DNA of 64,000 nt, taken from assembly GCA_913031035.1 (NCBI GenBank), contig CAJWGN010000003.1, positions 1 through 64,000 on the forward strand. The letters are read 5' to 3'. How positions within the stretch are numbered: the stretch's first letter is position 1; every line of letters starts with the position of its first letter. The notes under the pieces are model-generated. The model had not been told where the DNA came from, ran no database searches, and saw only the letters and a program-made list of their open reading frames with translations. The position numbers and the translations under genes are program-made. This document shows positions 51,443-60,513 of the stretch, in pieces. This stretch comes from an uncultured Gammaproteobacteria bacterium. GTDB lineage: Bacteria; Pseudomonadota; Gammaproteobacteria; Pseudomonadales; Pseudohongiellaceae.

Positions 51443-51609
51443 CGTCTAAGTCCTTTTGATTCTAGGTTCATCTACATTAAGCCTAGTTCAGAAATGGCAG
51501 TGCTTCCACTTTCCTTCTCGCAGTACAGTAGGAGGTAATTGACGGGATACCTTTGGCCAACTACTCTTAGGTTGTTTTCGCCTCCATTTTTTATGCACGC
51601 CGGCTAACT

Positions 51610-52401
51610 ATGACTGAAGAATCTATCGCAAACCCGTTCGATAAACCCTATTTACCCAAGGATTGGCGCATAGCTGCAGGTGTGCTGCTAACTATCCTTT
51701 GGTTCGCATTTTTAGCTATATACATCGCAAAGAATGTAGGTTGGTATAACTTTCTCGACCTGCCCATAGCTGAAATGGGTGCTTTTCTAGAAGGAGCCTT
51801 CGCGTTTTTAGCATTTCTTTGGCTGGTGATCGGTTTGTTTGTGCAGCAATCGGTGCTGGCTCAAAATAACGAAGAGCTTAGACGCAATAACCTGCATTCA
51901 GAGAAGCAAACCCAGGCTATCGCGGCCACCGAGTTAAATGCCCGCCAAGAAACTTTTTTCAAAATATCTGAAGCCACTCGCAGACAGCTTGGTGCGGTTT
52001 GCGGGTTGCTTTTGATTTCCAGCCAGGGTCCGATGGCTAATAACACAATTACCTCCGAGCAACTTTCAGAGCTTTGGAAGCAGTTTGCAAGTGGCGATAG
52101 TGAAGTGTTTTCTCGAAGATTTTTAACCATGGCAACAATCGAAGGCGTCGACTACTTGGATTTGTTTTACGGTACAGACATCCGGCGAAACCACGCAGAA
52201 AATTTTATCGTCGGGTTTGATCGACTAATCAATTTAGCTCGCGACTGCGACACTGACAATATTATACTGGATTCAATGTTGTATTCAGCCCATGGGTTAT
52301 TAGACGGGCGAATACGGGAACTACATCCCGATATAAAATTTAAAGCGCTTACGGGTACTAATTCACAAGTCTATCTGGAGGAAATTTCTCAGAAGGGCTA
52401 G
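51610..52401 (+). CDS. Membrane protein of unknown function (two N-terminal TM helices plus cytosolic domain)
   Basis: 263 aa; WRIAAGVLLTILWFAFLAIYIA and FLEGAFAFLAFLWLVIGLFVQ TM segments followed by a soluble region. Confidence 0.65.
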   Translation: MTEESIANPFDKPYLPKDWRIAAGVLLTILWFAFLAIYIAKNVGWYNFLDLPIAEMGAFLEGAFAFLAFLWLVIGLFVQQSVLAQNNEELRRNNLHSEKQTQAIAATELNARQETFFKISEATRRQLGAVCGLLLISSQGPMANNTITSEQLSELWKQFASGDSEVFSRRFLTMATIEGVDYLDLFYGTDIRRNHAENFIVGFDRLINLARDCDTDNIILDSMLYSAHGLLDGRIRELHPDIKFKALTGTNSQVYLEEISQKG

Positions 52402-52480
52402 TTGTAACGCTGTCGCAGCCGATAAGCTTTAACAACAAATAATGAGAGCGGTTTATCTAAATCGCAAAAAGGGGAAGGGT

Positions 52481-52864
52481 ATGGAATTAGTCTTTATTGT
52501 GACGTGCTTGATTTTGATTGAATACATGGTGTTCGGTTTTTTAGTAGGAAGGGCGCGTGCTAAGTACAACGTGCCGGCGCCTGCAACAAGTGGCGATCCA
52601 ATTTTTGAGCGTTATTGGCGCGTTCACCAAAATACATTGGAGCAGCTGGTAATATTTTTACCAAGCATGCTAATGTTTGCTTATTTAGCTAACCCCTCCT
52701 ATGCAGCGATTGCGGGGGTTTTATTTTTCGTTGGTCGATTACTCTACTTGCGCGGCTATGTGTCAGACCCAAGTTCTCGCGGTCCAGGGTTTTTAATCGG
52801 ATTTGTTGCGACAGTATTCGTATTAATTGGAAGTCTCGTGCACGCGGTTATGAATCTGCTGTAA
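52481..52864 (+). CDS. MAPEG family membrane protein
   Basis: ERYWRVHQNTLEQLVIFLPSMLMFAYL...VGRLLYLRGYVSDPSSRGPGFLIGF. Confidence 0.85.
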   Translation: MELVFIVTCLILIEYMVFGFLVGRARAKYNVPAPATSGDPIFERYWRVHQNTLEQLVIFLPSMLMFAYLANPSYAAIAGVLFFVGRLLYLRGYVSDPSSRGPGFLIGFVATVFVLIGSLVHAVMNLL

Positions 52865-52947
52865 TTCTTTCTTTAAGAGCTAGTGAGTACGAGAACAATG
52901 AATCACGCTCACTGTTTTACAAAATTTCAAAGAATGAGAAAGGCAGT

Positions 52948-54465
52948 TTAAGAATCTTTTAGCTGTCGGCGGACTTCCTCAGTTAGCGTGCGGAAGTCAG
53001 TTTTACCGCTACCCATTCTTGGGAAGTTTGATACCACGATATAAGATTTGGGCAGGGCGATATTAGGAAGCTCTTTACTGAGCTTTTTCTGAATTTCGCT
53101 TTGTTCAATTTTTGCACTGGTGATAGCGACAATCCTCGAGCCTCGCTTTGCGTCAGGAATTTCTACCGCACAGCATTCAACGCTTTCTGGTGTTATTTCA
53201 TTGAGGGCTTCTTCTACCATCACCAGAGATATCATTTCGCCTCCAATTTTGACAAAGCGTTTGAGGCGGCCCTTGTGCCAGAGATATCCATCCGCATCGA
53301 GATAGCCCAAATCGCCGGTATCGTACCAGCCAGACTTCAAGCGCAATGATGACTCTTCGACATCATTAAGGTAGCCCTCCATGACGCCGTCACCTTTGAC
53401 TAGTATTTTTCCTACCTCTCCAGCGGGACATTCAGCGCCTGTTTCGAAGCTCTCTATTTTCACTACAGTATTAGGGATGGGAATGCCGATGCTGCCGGGT
53501 CTGTTCGCTTGCCTAGGGTTCACTGAAATAACGGGAGAGGTTTCCGTGGTGCCATAGCCTTCAAATATCTCAAGCTGATGTTTGTCTCGATAAAGCGTGC
53601 GCAAAGATTCAGGGCATTTGTCTGCGCCGGAAACAGTCAACACTACGCTTTTGAAATCTCCAGCGCTGGACTGTCGCGCATACCCTTCCAGAAACAAAGG
53701 CGTGCCAATAAGCAATTCTGGCTCGGTTTCTTTGATTATGCTTGCAACAGTCTTAAATTCTAAGGGGTTCGCATAAGTAATTGATGTCATTCCCAGGCAC
53801 ATAGGAGTCCAAAGACTTATGGTAAGACCAAATACATGAAAATAGGGCAATACTGCCAGCAGTCGGTCCATGCTGTGGACGTCCATCATGTCGCAAAAAG
53901 CATCGATGTTGGAAAGCAAATTGCCCTGAGTCAGCTGAACGACTTTGGGGTCTTTTTCACTGCCGCTGGTAAATAAAATGACCGCTGGTTTTGACAGATC
54001 ATGAGATCCGGTTAGGCGTTTAAGTAACGCAACAGGTGCTTTGCTTTTAATGAGCCCGAGTACTTTCTCGAGCTTGCCTAGGTTGGCCATTATGTCTTCT
54101 ATGAAAACCATGCCAGGTAATTCAGGGCAGCCAGTTTTCTCTAGTAGAGGCCGGGTGGTGATGACGGTTTTAAAGTCGCACTGTTGCTGGGCATATACAT
54201 AATTTTTTTCGGCGCCGGTAGAGTAATTAATCATCACCGGGGTGAGACCACCCATTACCGACCCTATGACAGCAAGGGCGGCCCCTGCGGAGGTCGGCAG
54301 CATAATTCCTATGCGGTCTGTTTCTAATTTTCTGAACCGACGTGAAAGAATAAGTGAACCAAGCAGAGCTTGATTAAAGGTGATGTCTTTATCTGTGGTG
54401 CGGTCAACAAAGGCGACTTTGGAAGGGTTTTTAAGGGCAGAATTAATAAATCGATGTTGTAGCAT
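52948..54465 (-). CDS. AMP-binding fatty acid--CoA/ACP ligase-like protein
   Basis: ILFTSGSEKDPKVVQLTQGNLLSN; EGYGTTETSPVISVN; WYDTGDLGYLDADGYLWHKGRLKRFVKIGGEMI; MGSGKTDFRTL. Confidence 0.9.
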   Translation of the reverse strand: MLQHRFINSALKNPSKVAFVDRTTDKDITFNQALLGSLILSRRFRKLETDRIGIMLPTSAGAALAVIGSVMGGLTPVMINYSTGAEKNYVYAQQQCDFKTVITTRPLLEKTGCPELPGMVFIEDIMANLGKLEKVLGLIKSKAPVALLKRLTGSHDLSKPAVILFTSGSEKDPKVVQLTQGNLLSNIDAFCDMMDVHSMDRLLAVLPYFHVFGLTISLWTPMCLGMTSITYANPLEFKTVASIIKETEPELLIGTPLFLEGYARQSSAGDFKSVVLTVSGADKCPESLRTLYRDKHQLEIFEGYGTTETSPVISVNPRQANRPGSIGIPIPNTVVKIESFETGAECPAGEVGKILVKGDGVMEGYLNDVEESSLRLKSGWYDTGDLGYLDADGYLWHKGRLKRFVKIGGEMISLVMVEEALNEITPESVECCAVEIPDAKRGSRIVAITSAKIEQSEIQKKLSKELPNIALPKSYIVVSNFPRMGSGKTDFRTLTEEVRRQLKDS

Positions 54466-54823
54466 GAGTCAATATTATATTAACTTCGTCCAGCTTGGAA
54501 CCGCAAAGGCTCAATGATATGAGTGGCGCTGAGTATAATTTTAGAACCTACTGGCAGTACAGGCCTGTGGTTGCCTGCTTTAATTAGGTGTTGGGATTAA
54601 TTGCGAGGGCTTTTTTCGCTGAGATTTATCGCTGCCCCTTAATCGCTGCTATTCCGAGGACAGCAGAGGCTAGTGTCTTAAAAAGACTCCAGCGCAGCTA
54701 TCTATAACGTCGCTTAACACGGGGGTAATTCTCTCTGTATCTAGTCAAATGTGCCCATAGCGGTCGAGCTTGCACATCGATAGGCTCAGCCCTAAACTGC
54801 GCGGTCTGTAAACTTGTGAGTCA

Positions 54824-55396
54824 TTGCATTCAGTGATTAAACATTTCAACACTCTTTGGTTAGCCCTGGTCGCAGTGTTTCTGCTTTTACTAGCGTTTAA
54901 TCCAGCATTGGTAAGCCGAGAATCTATCTCGGCATTGCTAGGTCAGCTGGGCACATCGGCTCTTATTGTCTACATATTGCTTTCGTTGACCCGGGCGTTG
55001 GTCATGATTCCGTCTACCCCTTTTATACTCGCCGGTGCAATTTCCTTCCCGCAGATGCCAGTGACCATCTTTGTGATTTCCTATATAGGTGTTGTGGTCG
55101 GGACGCTCTTGATATACAGTTTTCCGGCTTTTGGAAGCTATGACCAGTATCTGGAAGCGAAATATCCCAAGCAGATTGGTGTTATCAAAGGGAAAATGCA
55201 GGGTCGTTACTCTTTTTGGATTGTAATCGGCTGGTCTTTTTTTCCTTTAGTGCCAACAGATCTGATTTGTTATGTAGCAGGTATAGCTAAGATGTCTTAT
55301 AAAAAATTAGTAGCTGCGGTTGTTATCGGAGAATTGCCGGTTGTGACATTCTACGTTTTTGCAGGTGTTGAGTTAGGTGAGTGGTTGAGAGTATGA
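54824..55396 (+). CDS. TVP38/TMEM64 (VTT domain) membrane protein
   Basis: IPSTPFILAGAISFP...SYIGVVVGTLLIYSFPAFGSYDQYLEAKYPKQIGVIKGKMQGRYSFWIVIGWSFFPLVPTDLICYVAGI. Confidence 0.8.
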   Translation: MHSVIKHFNTLWLALVAVFLLLLAFNPALVSRESISALLGQLGTSALIVYILLSLTRALVMIPSTPFILAGAISFPQMPVTIFVISYIGVVVGTLLIYSFPAFGSYDQYLEAKYPKQIGVIKGKMQGRYSFWIVIGWSFFPLVPTDLICYVAGIAKMSYKKLVAAVVIGELPVVTFYVFAGVELGEWLRV

Positions 55397-55953
55397 CAGC
55401 ACAACAAAAATTTAGAGACTCGATAGAACTCATAAAAAGCTTTAAAACCTCTGGGACAATTACCCCAAGTTCGCCGCGTCTTATACGGCGGCTACTTGGC
55501 TCAATAGAGTTTGAGTCTGCCAATTGTATAGTTGAGCTTGGACCGGGCAATGGCTGTGTGACTAAGGCGTTACTCGCGAAAATGAGCCCTGGCAGCACTC
55601 TGATCAGTTTTGAGCTCAACACGGATTTCGTAAACGAGCTCGTGTTGATTGGTGATTCACGCTTACATGTGGTTAATGCTTGCGCGTCTTCCATAAGAGA
55701 AGTGCTTGACGAGTTAGGTATTGAGCAGGTTGATCATATTGTGTCTAGTTTGCCACTTGCGCTAATTGATGATGACGTGGTCAAGACGATATTGCACAGC
55801 GCAAAAAGCAATCTTCGCGAAGGCGGGCGATTTTTACAATACCAGTACAGTTTGAAAAATTATGGTGATGTAAAACCCATGTTCAGCGACGTTACTCTGC
55901 GCTTTACTCTTCGCAACATGCCCCCCGCATTTGTCTATGATTGCGTGAAATAA
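55393..55953 (+). CDS. SAM-dependent methyltransferase, phospholipid N-methyltransferase / rRNA adenine dimethylase-like fold
   Basis: TSGTITPSSPRLIRRLLGSIEFESANCIVELGPGNGCVTKALLAKM; IVSSLPLALI; ATGA overlap with the preceding gene. Confidence 0.8.
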   Translation: MTAQQKFRDSIELIKSFKTSGTITPSSPRLIRRLLGSIEFESANCIVELGPGNGCVTKALLAKMSPGSTLISFELNTDFVNELVLIGDSRLHVVNACASSIREVLDELGIEQVDHIVSSLPLALIDDDVVKTILHSAKSNLREGGRFLQYQYSLKNYGDVKPMFSDVTLRFTLRNMPPAFVYDCVK

Positions 55954-55972
55954 AGCCCTATCCTCTAAGCCC

Positions 55973-56539
55973 TTATTCTATAAAAAAAATGCCAGAAACT
56001 TCCACGCAGGCATCCAACGGTAGTGAATTAGCGCCTAACGCTAACCGAGTATGTTTTCCTGCGTCTCCAAACACGTCGACCATAAGGTTTGATACGCCAT
56101 TAACGACTGTGGACTGACCCGTAAAGTCATTGTCGCAAGCAACAAAACCTTGTAAGCGAACACACTGTCTCACTCTATCTAAATCACCTTCGCAGGCGCC
56201 TTTTAAAGCCGCCAGCATATTGATTCCACACTGCTTGGCTGCCGCTTGAGCATCTTCGACACTTACCTCACTTGGCACTTTTCCAGGGTGCATTAACTCG
56301 CCGTTCAAAAATGGGAGTTGTCCGGCAATATAGACCATATTGCCAGCAAGTTGATAGGCGACATAGTTTGCCACTGGGGCGGGGACAGGGGGGAGCTTAA
56401 TGCCAAGTTCAGCTAAACGGTTTTCGACGCGATTTGATTGTTGTGCATAAGCCAAGGGTATTGCACTTGCAAAGGTCAGCAGTGCGCTAGCTTGGAGAAT
56501 TTTTCGTCGGGATTTTTCGACTTTCATTACGATCCTCAA
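55973..56539 (-). CDS. RidA/YjgF-family protein with Tat-like signal peptide
   Basis: SRRKILQASALLTFASAIPLAYAQQ then RidA-like core GNMVYIAGQLPFLNGEL...RVRQCVRLQGFVAC...ANSLPLDACVEVSGIF. Confidence 0.85.
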   Translation of the reverse strand: MRIVMKVEKSRRKILQASALLTFASAIPLAYAQQSNRVENRLAELGIKLPPVPAPVANYVAYQLAGNMVYIAGQLPFLNGELMHPGKVPSEVSVEDAQAAAKQCGINMLAALKGACEGDLDRVRQCVRLQGFVACDNDFTGQSTVVNGVSNLMVDVFGDAGKHTRLALGANSLPLDACVEVSGIFFIE

Positions 56540-56729
56540 TGTACGGTTGGTTTTAAATTTAACTTTAAATAAATCCGATTCTACCGGTTTTACTAAGGAG
56601 CTATCAATGACTTTTCAGTTGTTTCCATTTCTGATGATCCTTGAAGGCTTGTTGGGCTGGGCGTACACTTATAGACACTTTTTTGGACCGCGGTAGTAGG
56701 CTAACACCAGCCTATTTAAGGAGAATGCT

Positions 56730-57389
56730 ATGGAATTACGAATAAACAATGAAGCGCCAAATTTTACGGCTGAGACCACACAGGGGAAAATAGATTTCCA
56801 TGAGTGGCTTGGTGATCAATGGGGTCTATTATTCTCTCATCCAAAAGACTTCACTCCAGTATGTACGACAGAGCTTGGTTATATGGCAGGTCTGGAAAAA
56901 GAGTTTGCTAGCCGTAATTGTAAAGTCATTGGTCTGAGCGTTGATGCTGTGGAAAATCATGCGCTCTGGGCAAAAGATATCGAGGAAACTCAAGGCCATG
57001 CGGTAAAATTTCCTATGATTGGTGACAGCGAGCTAGTCGTGGCTAAACTCTATAATATGCTTCCTGCCGATGAGCCTGGCACTAGCTCAGAAAGAACGGC
57101 GGCGAATAATGCCACGGTACGTTCAGTTTTTATCATTGGCCCTGACAAGGCCATCAAATTAATGATGACTTACCCAATGACCACGGGCAGAAATTTCGAT
57201 GAAATTCTGCGAGTTTTAGATTCGATGCAGTTAACGGCCAAACACAAAGTGGCTACCCCAGTTAACTGGAAAAATGGAGAAGACGTGATTATTGTTCCCT
57301 CGGTGTCTAATGAAGAGGCAAAAGACATGTTTCCAGATGGCTGGGATACGATCAAACCTTATCTGAGGAAGGTTGCGCAGCCAGATTAA
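56730..57389 (+). CDS. Peroxiredoxin, 1-Cys/Prx6-type
   Basis: WGLLFSHPKDFTPVCTTELGYMAGLEKEFASRNCKVIGLSVDAVENHALWAKDI; C-terminal FPDGWDTIKPYLR. Confidence 0.94.
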   Translation: MELRINNEAPNFTAETTQGKIDFHEWLGDQWGLLFSHPKDFTPVCTTELGYMAGLEKEFASRNCKVIGLSVDAVENHALWAKDIEETQGHAVKFPMIGDSELVVAKLYNMLPADEPGTSSERTAANNATVRSVFIIGPDKAIKLMMTYPMTTGRNFDEILRVLDSMQLTAKHKVATPVNWKNGEDVIIVPSVSNEEAKDMFPDGWDTIKPYLRKVAQPD

Positions 57390-57402
57390 TGTTGAGCTCA
57401 AT

Positions 57403-57440
57403 GGGCGCGGTGTCGGAGTTATCACTCCGACACCGCGCCC
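57403..57440. terminator. 17-bp perfect hairpin between convergent peroxiredoxin and PQQ-dehydrogenase genes
   Basis: GGGCGCGGTGTCGGAGT-TATC-ACTCCGACACCGCGCCC. Confidence 0.75.
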
Positions 57441-57464
57441 TCTTCCATCGACAGAAATTAAGGT

Positions 57465-59510
57465 TTAAGGGAGTTTAAATGCAACTAGTTCAGGTGTGTG
57501 TAGCCTATCCCCTATGGCAACAACGATATATTGTTCACCCTCGAACATATAGCTAATTGGTGCCCCGGTTGTTCCAGCCTCCAATTCGACCTCCCATTCA
57601 ATATCACCGTTTGACTTGTTGTAAGCCCTGAACATTGGGCCGCCGCTGTTAGTAGCAATTTCGATAGGCATTCCCACAGGGACTCGCCCTCCCGGCCTCA
57701 GATTAGTTTGGCCTTCACCTATGAACAGCAAGGTTTTAGTTAGCAGTGGAGATGGTCGGCCAGGTACCCCAAGTTTATCCAAATTCAAGTGAGCGATGGC
57801 AGGATTATCGACAGGGCCAACACCATTGGCAACCATCCAGCTATGCTCACCTGTATTCATGTTGATTGCGGTGATGCGCCCATAGGGTGGCTTAAAAAGA
57901 GGTAGGCCCTGGGGGCCGCCTATCCATCGACGTGCGCCTTTGACAAAGGCCAAGTCTGTAACCTCTGGGTCGCCAGGGAGTACGTCTGCTACAAAAGCTG
58001 AAGTAATCGAAGGAATGTAGAGATAGCCGGTTTCCGGGTCAAAGGCAGCTCCTTGGACGTCTGCTCCCCCCTGCGAACCTGGTAACTGAATAGTGCCTTG
58101 GGTCCCATTGTCAGTGCGTATAGATGGGGGGGTAAATAGTGGCCCGGTAACATAGTTGCTAAAAATCTCTAAAGCCTCAGCTCGGAGCTCCGGGGTAAAA
58201 TCGATGAGGTTCTCTTTAAGGGCTCCCTGTAAATCGAATGGGGCGGGCTTGCTGGGAAATGGCTGGGTAGGGGAAGTCACCTCGCCGGGAACAGTCGATT
58301 GAGGCACCTGCGTTTCAACCATATCCCAAACCGGCTCGCCGGTTTCACGGTTGAGCACATAGGCAAAAGCCTGCTTGGTAATCTGGGTCAGCGCCTTAAT
58401 GTCTTCACCATCGACTTTAATGTCCATCAGTATAGGTGCAGCAGGAGGATCATAGTCCCACAGGCCATGATGGACGGTTTGGAAATGCCAGACCCGCTCT
58501 CCAGTTACAGCGTTGACAGCGACAATACTTTGACTGAATAAGTTGTCGCCAATTCGATGTCCCCCGTACATGTCATTGGTGGAGGAAGATATTGGCATAT
58601 AAACAAGACCTAGCTCTTCGTCGGCGCTAAACAGCGCCCAGACCGGCGCGTGGCCGGTATAGGACCAAGACCTGTCTTGCCAAGTGTCGGTGCCAAACTG
58701 TCCTGCTTGGGGAATGGTATTGTAGGTCCAGCGCAATTCTCCGGTGCGCACGTCAAAGGCGTGCACGTCACCGCGAAAGGCTTCTTTACTATCAAAGCTA
58801 TCGGACATCGCTTGGCCGATGATCACCACGTCACGAATAACCATGGGTACACCGCCCCAGCGAAAGCGTTCAAACTCCTCTGGCATTAGCTGGAGATCAA
58901 CTCTGCCTTGGTTGCCAAATCTAAGATCGGCATCTCCGGTTTTTGCATCTAATGCGTAAAGATAGGTGCCTCGCTGGCTAAAAATTCTAGAGTTGTCTCC
59001 GTCGCTCCAAAAGGCAGCGCCGCGGGTTGGAGCCCCTGGTAAGCCCTCCAGTCCTTCGGGAGGTTGCTGTACCCACAAGGTTTCTCCAGAGCCGGGATTG
59101 AAAGCTTCCACTAAGCCGACGCCGTTAGGAATATAGCCAATACCGTCATTTATAATTGCGGCGGCAACGTAGTTACTGGAGAACCTTTGATTTGGATTCA
59201 GGTCAGTATAAAAGGAATCTAGAGCAGGCCGTTGCCAAGCGATTTGCAGTTGGTCAATATTTGATGCGTTGATTTGATCAAGGGGCGTATATTTTGTACT
59301 GCCAATGTCGCCGCCGTAGGCTTGCCACTCACCTGCGATAGCGCCGGTTTGAGCTAAAAGGTTGCTTGGATTAGCTAGCAGAAGCATTAGCAGCAGTAAT
59401 GACGAAAGTTTTGCCAGCGCCCGGGTTCCATTAAGAGTTGAGAGCTGGGCCGAGCGTGGGGTTAAGTCTCGGATTAAGTGCCGGGCCACGTGAGGTAGAG
59501 CTAATTCCAT
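57465..59510 (-). CDS. PQQ-dependent dehydrogenase (membrane glucose dehydrogenase-like, without N-terminal TM bundle)
   Basis: GEWQAYGGDIGSTKYTPLDQINASNIDQLQIAW; TVHHGLWDYDPPAAPILMDI; STNDMYGGHR; 681 aa. Confidence 0.9.
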   Translation of the reverse strand: MELALPHVARHLIRDLTPRSAQLSTLNGTRALAKLSSLLLLMLLLANPSNLLAQTGAIAGEWQAYGGDIGSTKYTPLDQINASNIDQLQIAWQRPALDSFYTDLNPNQRFSSNYVAAAIINDGIGYIPNGVGLVEAFNPGSGETLWVQQPPEGLEGLPGAPTRGAAFWSDGDNSRIFSQRGTYLYALDAKTGDADLRFGNQGRVDLQLMPEEFERFRWGGVPMVIRDVVIIGQAMSDSFDSKEAFRGDVHAFDVRTGELRWTYNTIPQAGQFGTDTWQDRSWSYTGHAPVWALFSADEELGLVYMPISSSTNDMYGGHRIGDNLFSQSIVAVNAVTGERVWHFQTVHHGLWDYDPPAAPILMDIKVDGEDIKALTQITKQAFAYVLNRETGEPVWDMVETQVPQSTVPGEVTSPTQPFPSKPAPFDLQGALKENLIDFTPELRAEALEIFSNYVTGPLFTPPSIRTDNGTQGTIQLPGSQGGADVQGAAFDPETGYLYIPSITSAFVADVLPGDPEVTDLAFVKGARRWIGGPQGLPLFKPPYGRITAINMNTGEHSWMVANGVGPVDNPAIAHLNLDKLGVPGRPSPLLTKTLLFIGEGQTNLRPGGRVPVGMPIEIATNSGGPMFRAYNKSNGDIEWEVELEAGTTGAPISYMFEGEQYIVVAIGDRLHTPELVAFKLP

Positions 59511-59921
59511 GAAATCACCCTTAGTAGACTTATTATTTTAACTCGATTCTAACTAAACCTGAATTAAGAACAACCTCCTTGCGGGCTTGTTAGTAAATCC
59601 CGTACAAGCGGGCGTGTTTAATGGCCGCAAATAACAGAGCGATAACCAAGCGCGGGCACGACAGGGGGGCTAACAACGAAGAAATAAAAACAGCGAACCA
59701 ACAACTGCGCTTGCTCATTGAATGATTAGGCATTGGTGTGTTGTCTGGCGTTAGCCGATGGAGGGCTAATGAAGTCCAAGCTCGGTCTTTGAGGTTTGAA
59801 CTAATCTCCACCAAATTCAATCCAAGGTCTAGGGGATTTCAGCCGGGATGAGAATCAGGTCGTTGTTTCCGATGCTGAGTCTGAAAGTGTTTGTTGCTTA
59901 GGATACTGAACTTTCGAAAAT

Positions 59922-60389
59922 TTAATTTAGCCGAGTTCTCAAATGCTTTATCACGGCGCCGATGATAGGCAGGTTTTCATACACCACGGCGCCTAAATCA
60001 AAGTAATCCCGCTGATAATAGATTTTTCCGTTGCGGGTTTTAAGGTAGGTTGAACCTTCTACGCGGATTGTTTTTCCACCGGCCAATTTTTTATGGGTGA
60101 AAATCTGTGTCCAACTGATAAACACATCTGTGTCGCCGGCCAGCGTTTTGTGTGATTTGAACCTAAAATTATTTATATTCGAAAACGTACCGTCAATATG
60201 ACTCATTAGAGCGGTTTTGCCTTGAATACCCTGCATTGGATCCTCAAAGTAAATGTCTTCCGCGTACAACGCTGCGACTTTACTGGAGTCCCCCTCACCG
60301 AGCGATTGATAAGCACTTGCCAAGCTCTGCGACAGTTGATTGGCATTGGCTAATTCGGTTGCAGGCGTTGTTGTTAGGCTGGGATGCAT
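59922..60389 (-). CDS. Nuclear transport factor 2 / SnoaL-like protein
   Basis: ASAYQSLGEGDSSKVAALYAEDIYFEDPMQGIQGKTALMSHIDGTFSNI; ATG at 60389 favoured (ORF track uses TTG at 60413). Confidence 0.85.
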   Translation of the reverse strand: MHPSLTTTPATELANANQLSQSLASAYQSLGEGDSSKVAALYAEDIYFEDPMQGIQGKTALMSHIDGTFSNINNFRFKSHKTLAGDTDVFISWTQIFTHKKLAGGKTIRVEGSTYLKTRNGKIYYQRDYFDLGAVVYENLPIIGAVIKHLRTRLN

Positions 60390-60425
60390 AGATGAAAAGC
60401 CGTACTCATTCAAGGGTGTCTTAAA

Positions 60426-60453
60426 TTAACGGCTTCTGCTAATGTTTGGATCA
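60426..60453 (-). promoter_or_regulatory. ECF-type promoter TGATCC-N16-CGTTAA driving the SnoaL-like gene
   Basis: Minus strand TGATCCAAACATTAGCAGAAGCCGTTAA. Confidence 0.7.
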
Positions 60454-60478
60454 CTTATAAATAAAGCACATATTCTTG

Positions 60479-60506
60479 TGATCCGAGCCAGCAGTTATCA
60501 CGTTAG
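60479..60506 (+). promoter_or_regulatory. ECF-type promoter TGATCC-N16-CGTTAG driving the sigma/anti-sigma operon
   Basis: TGATCCGAGCCAGCAGTTATCACGTTAG; same spacing as the divergent site. Confidence 0.7.
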
Positions 60507-60513
60507 TTAGGTC

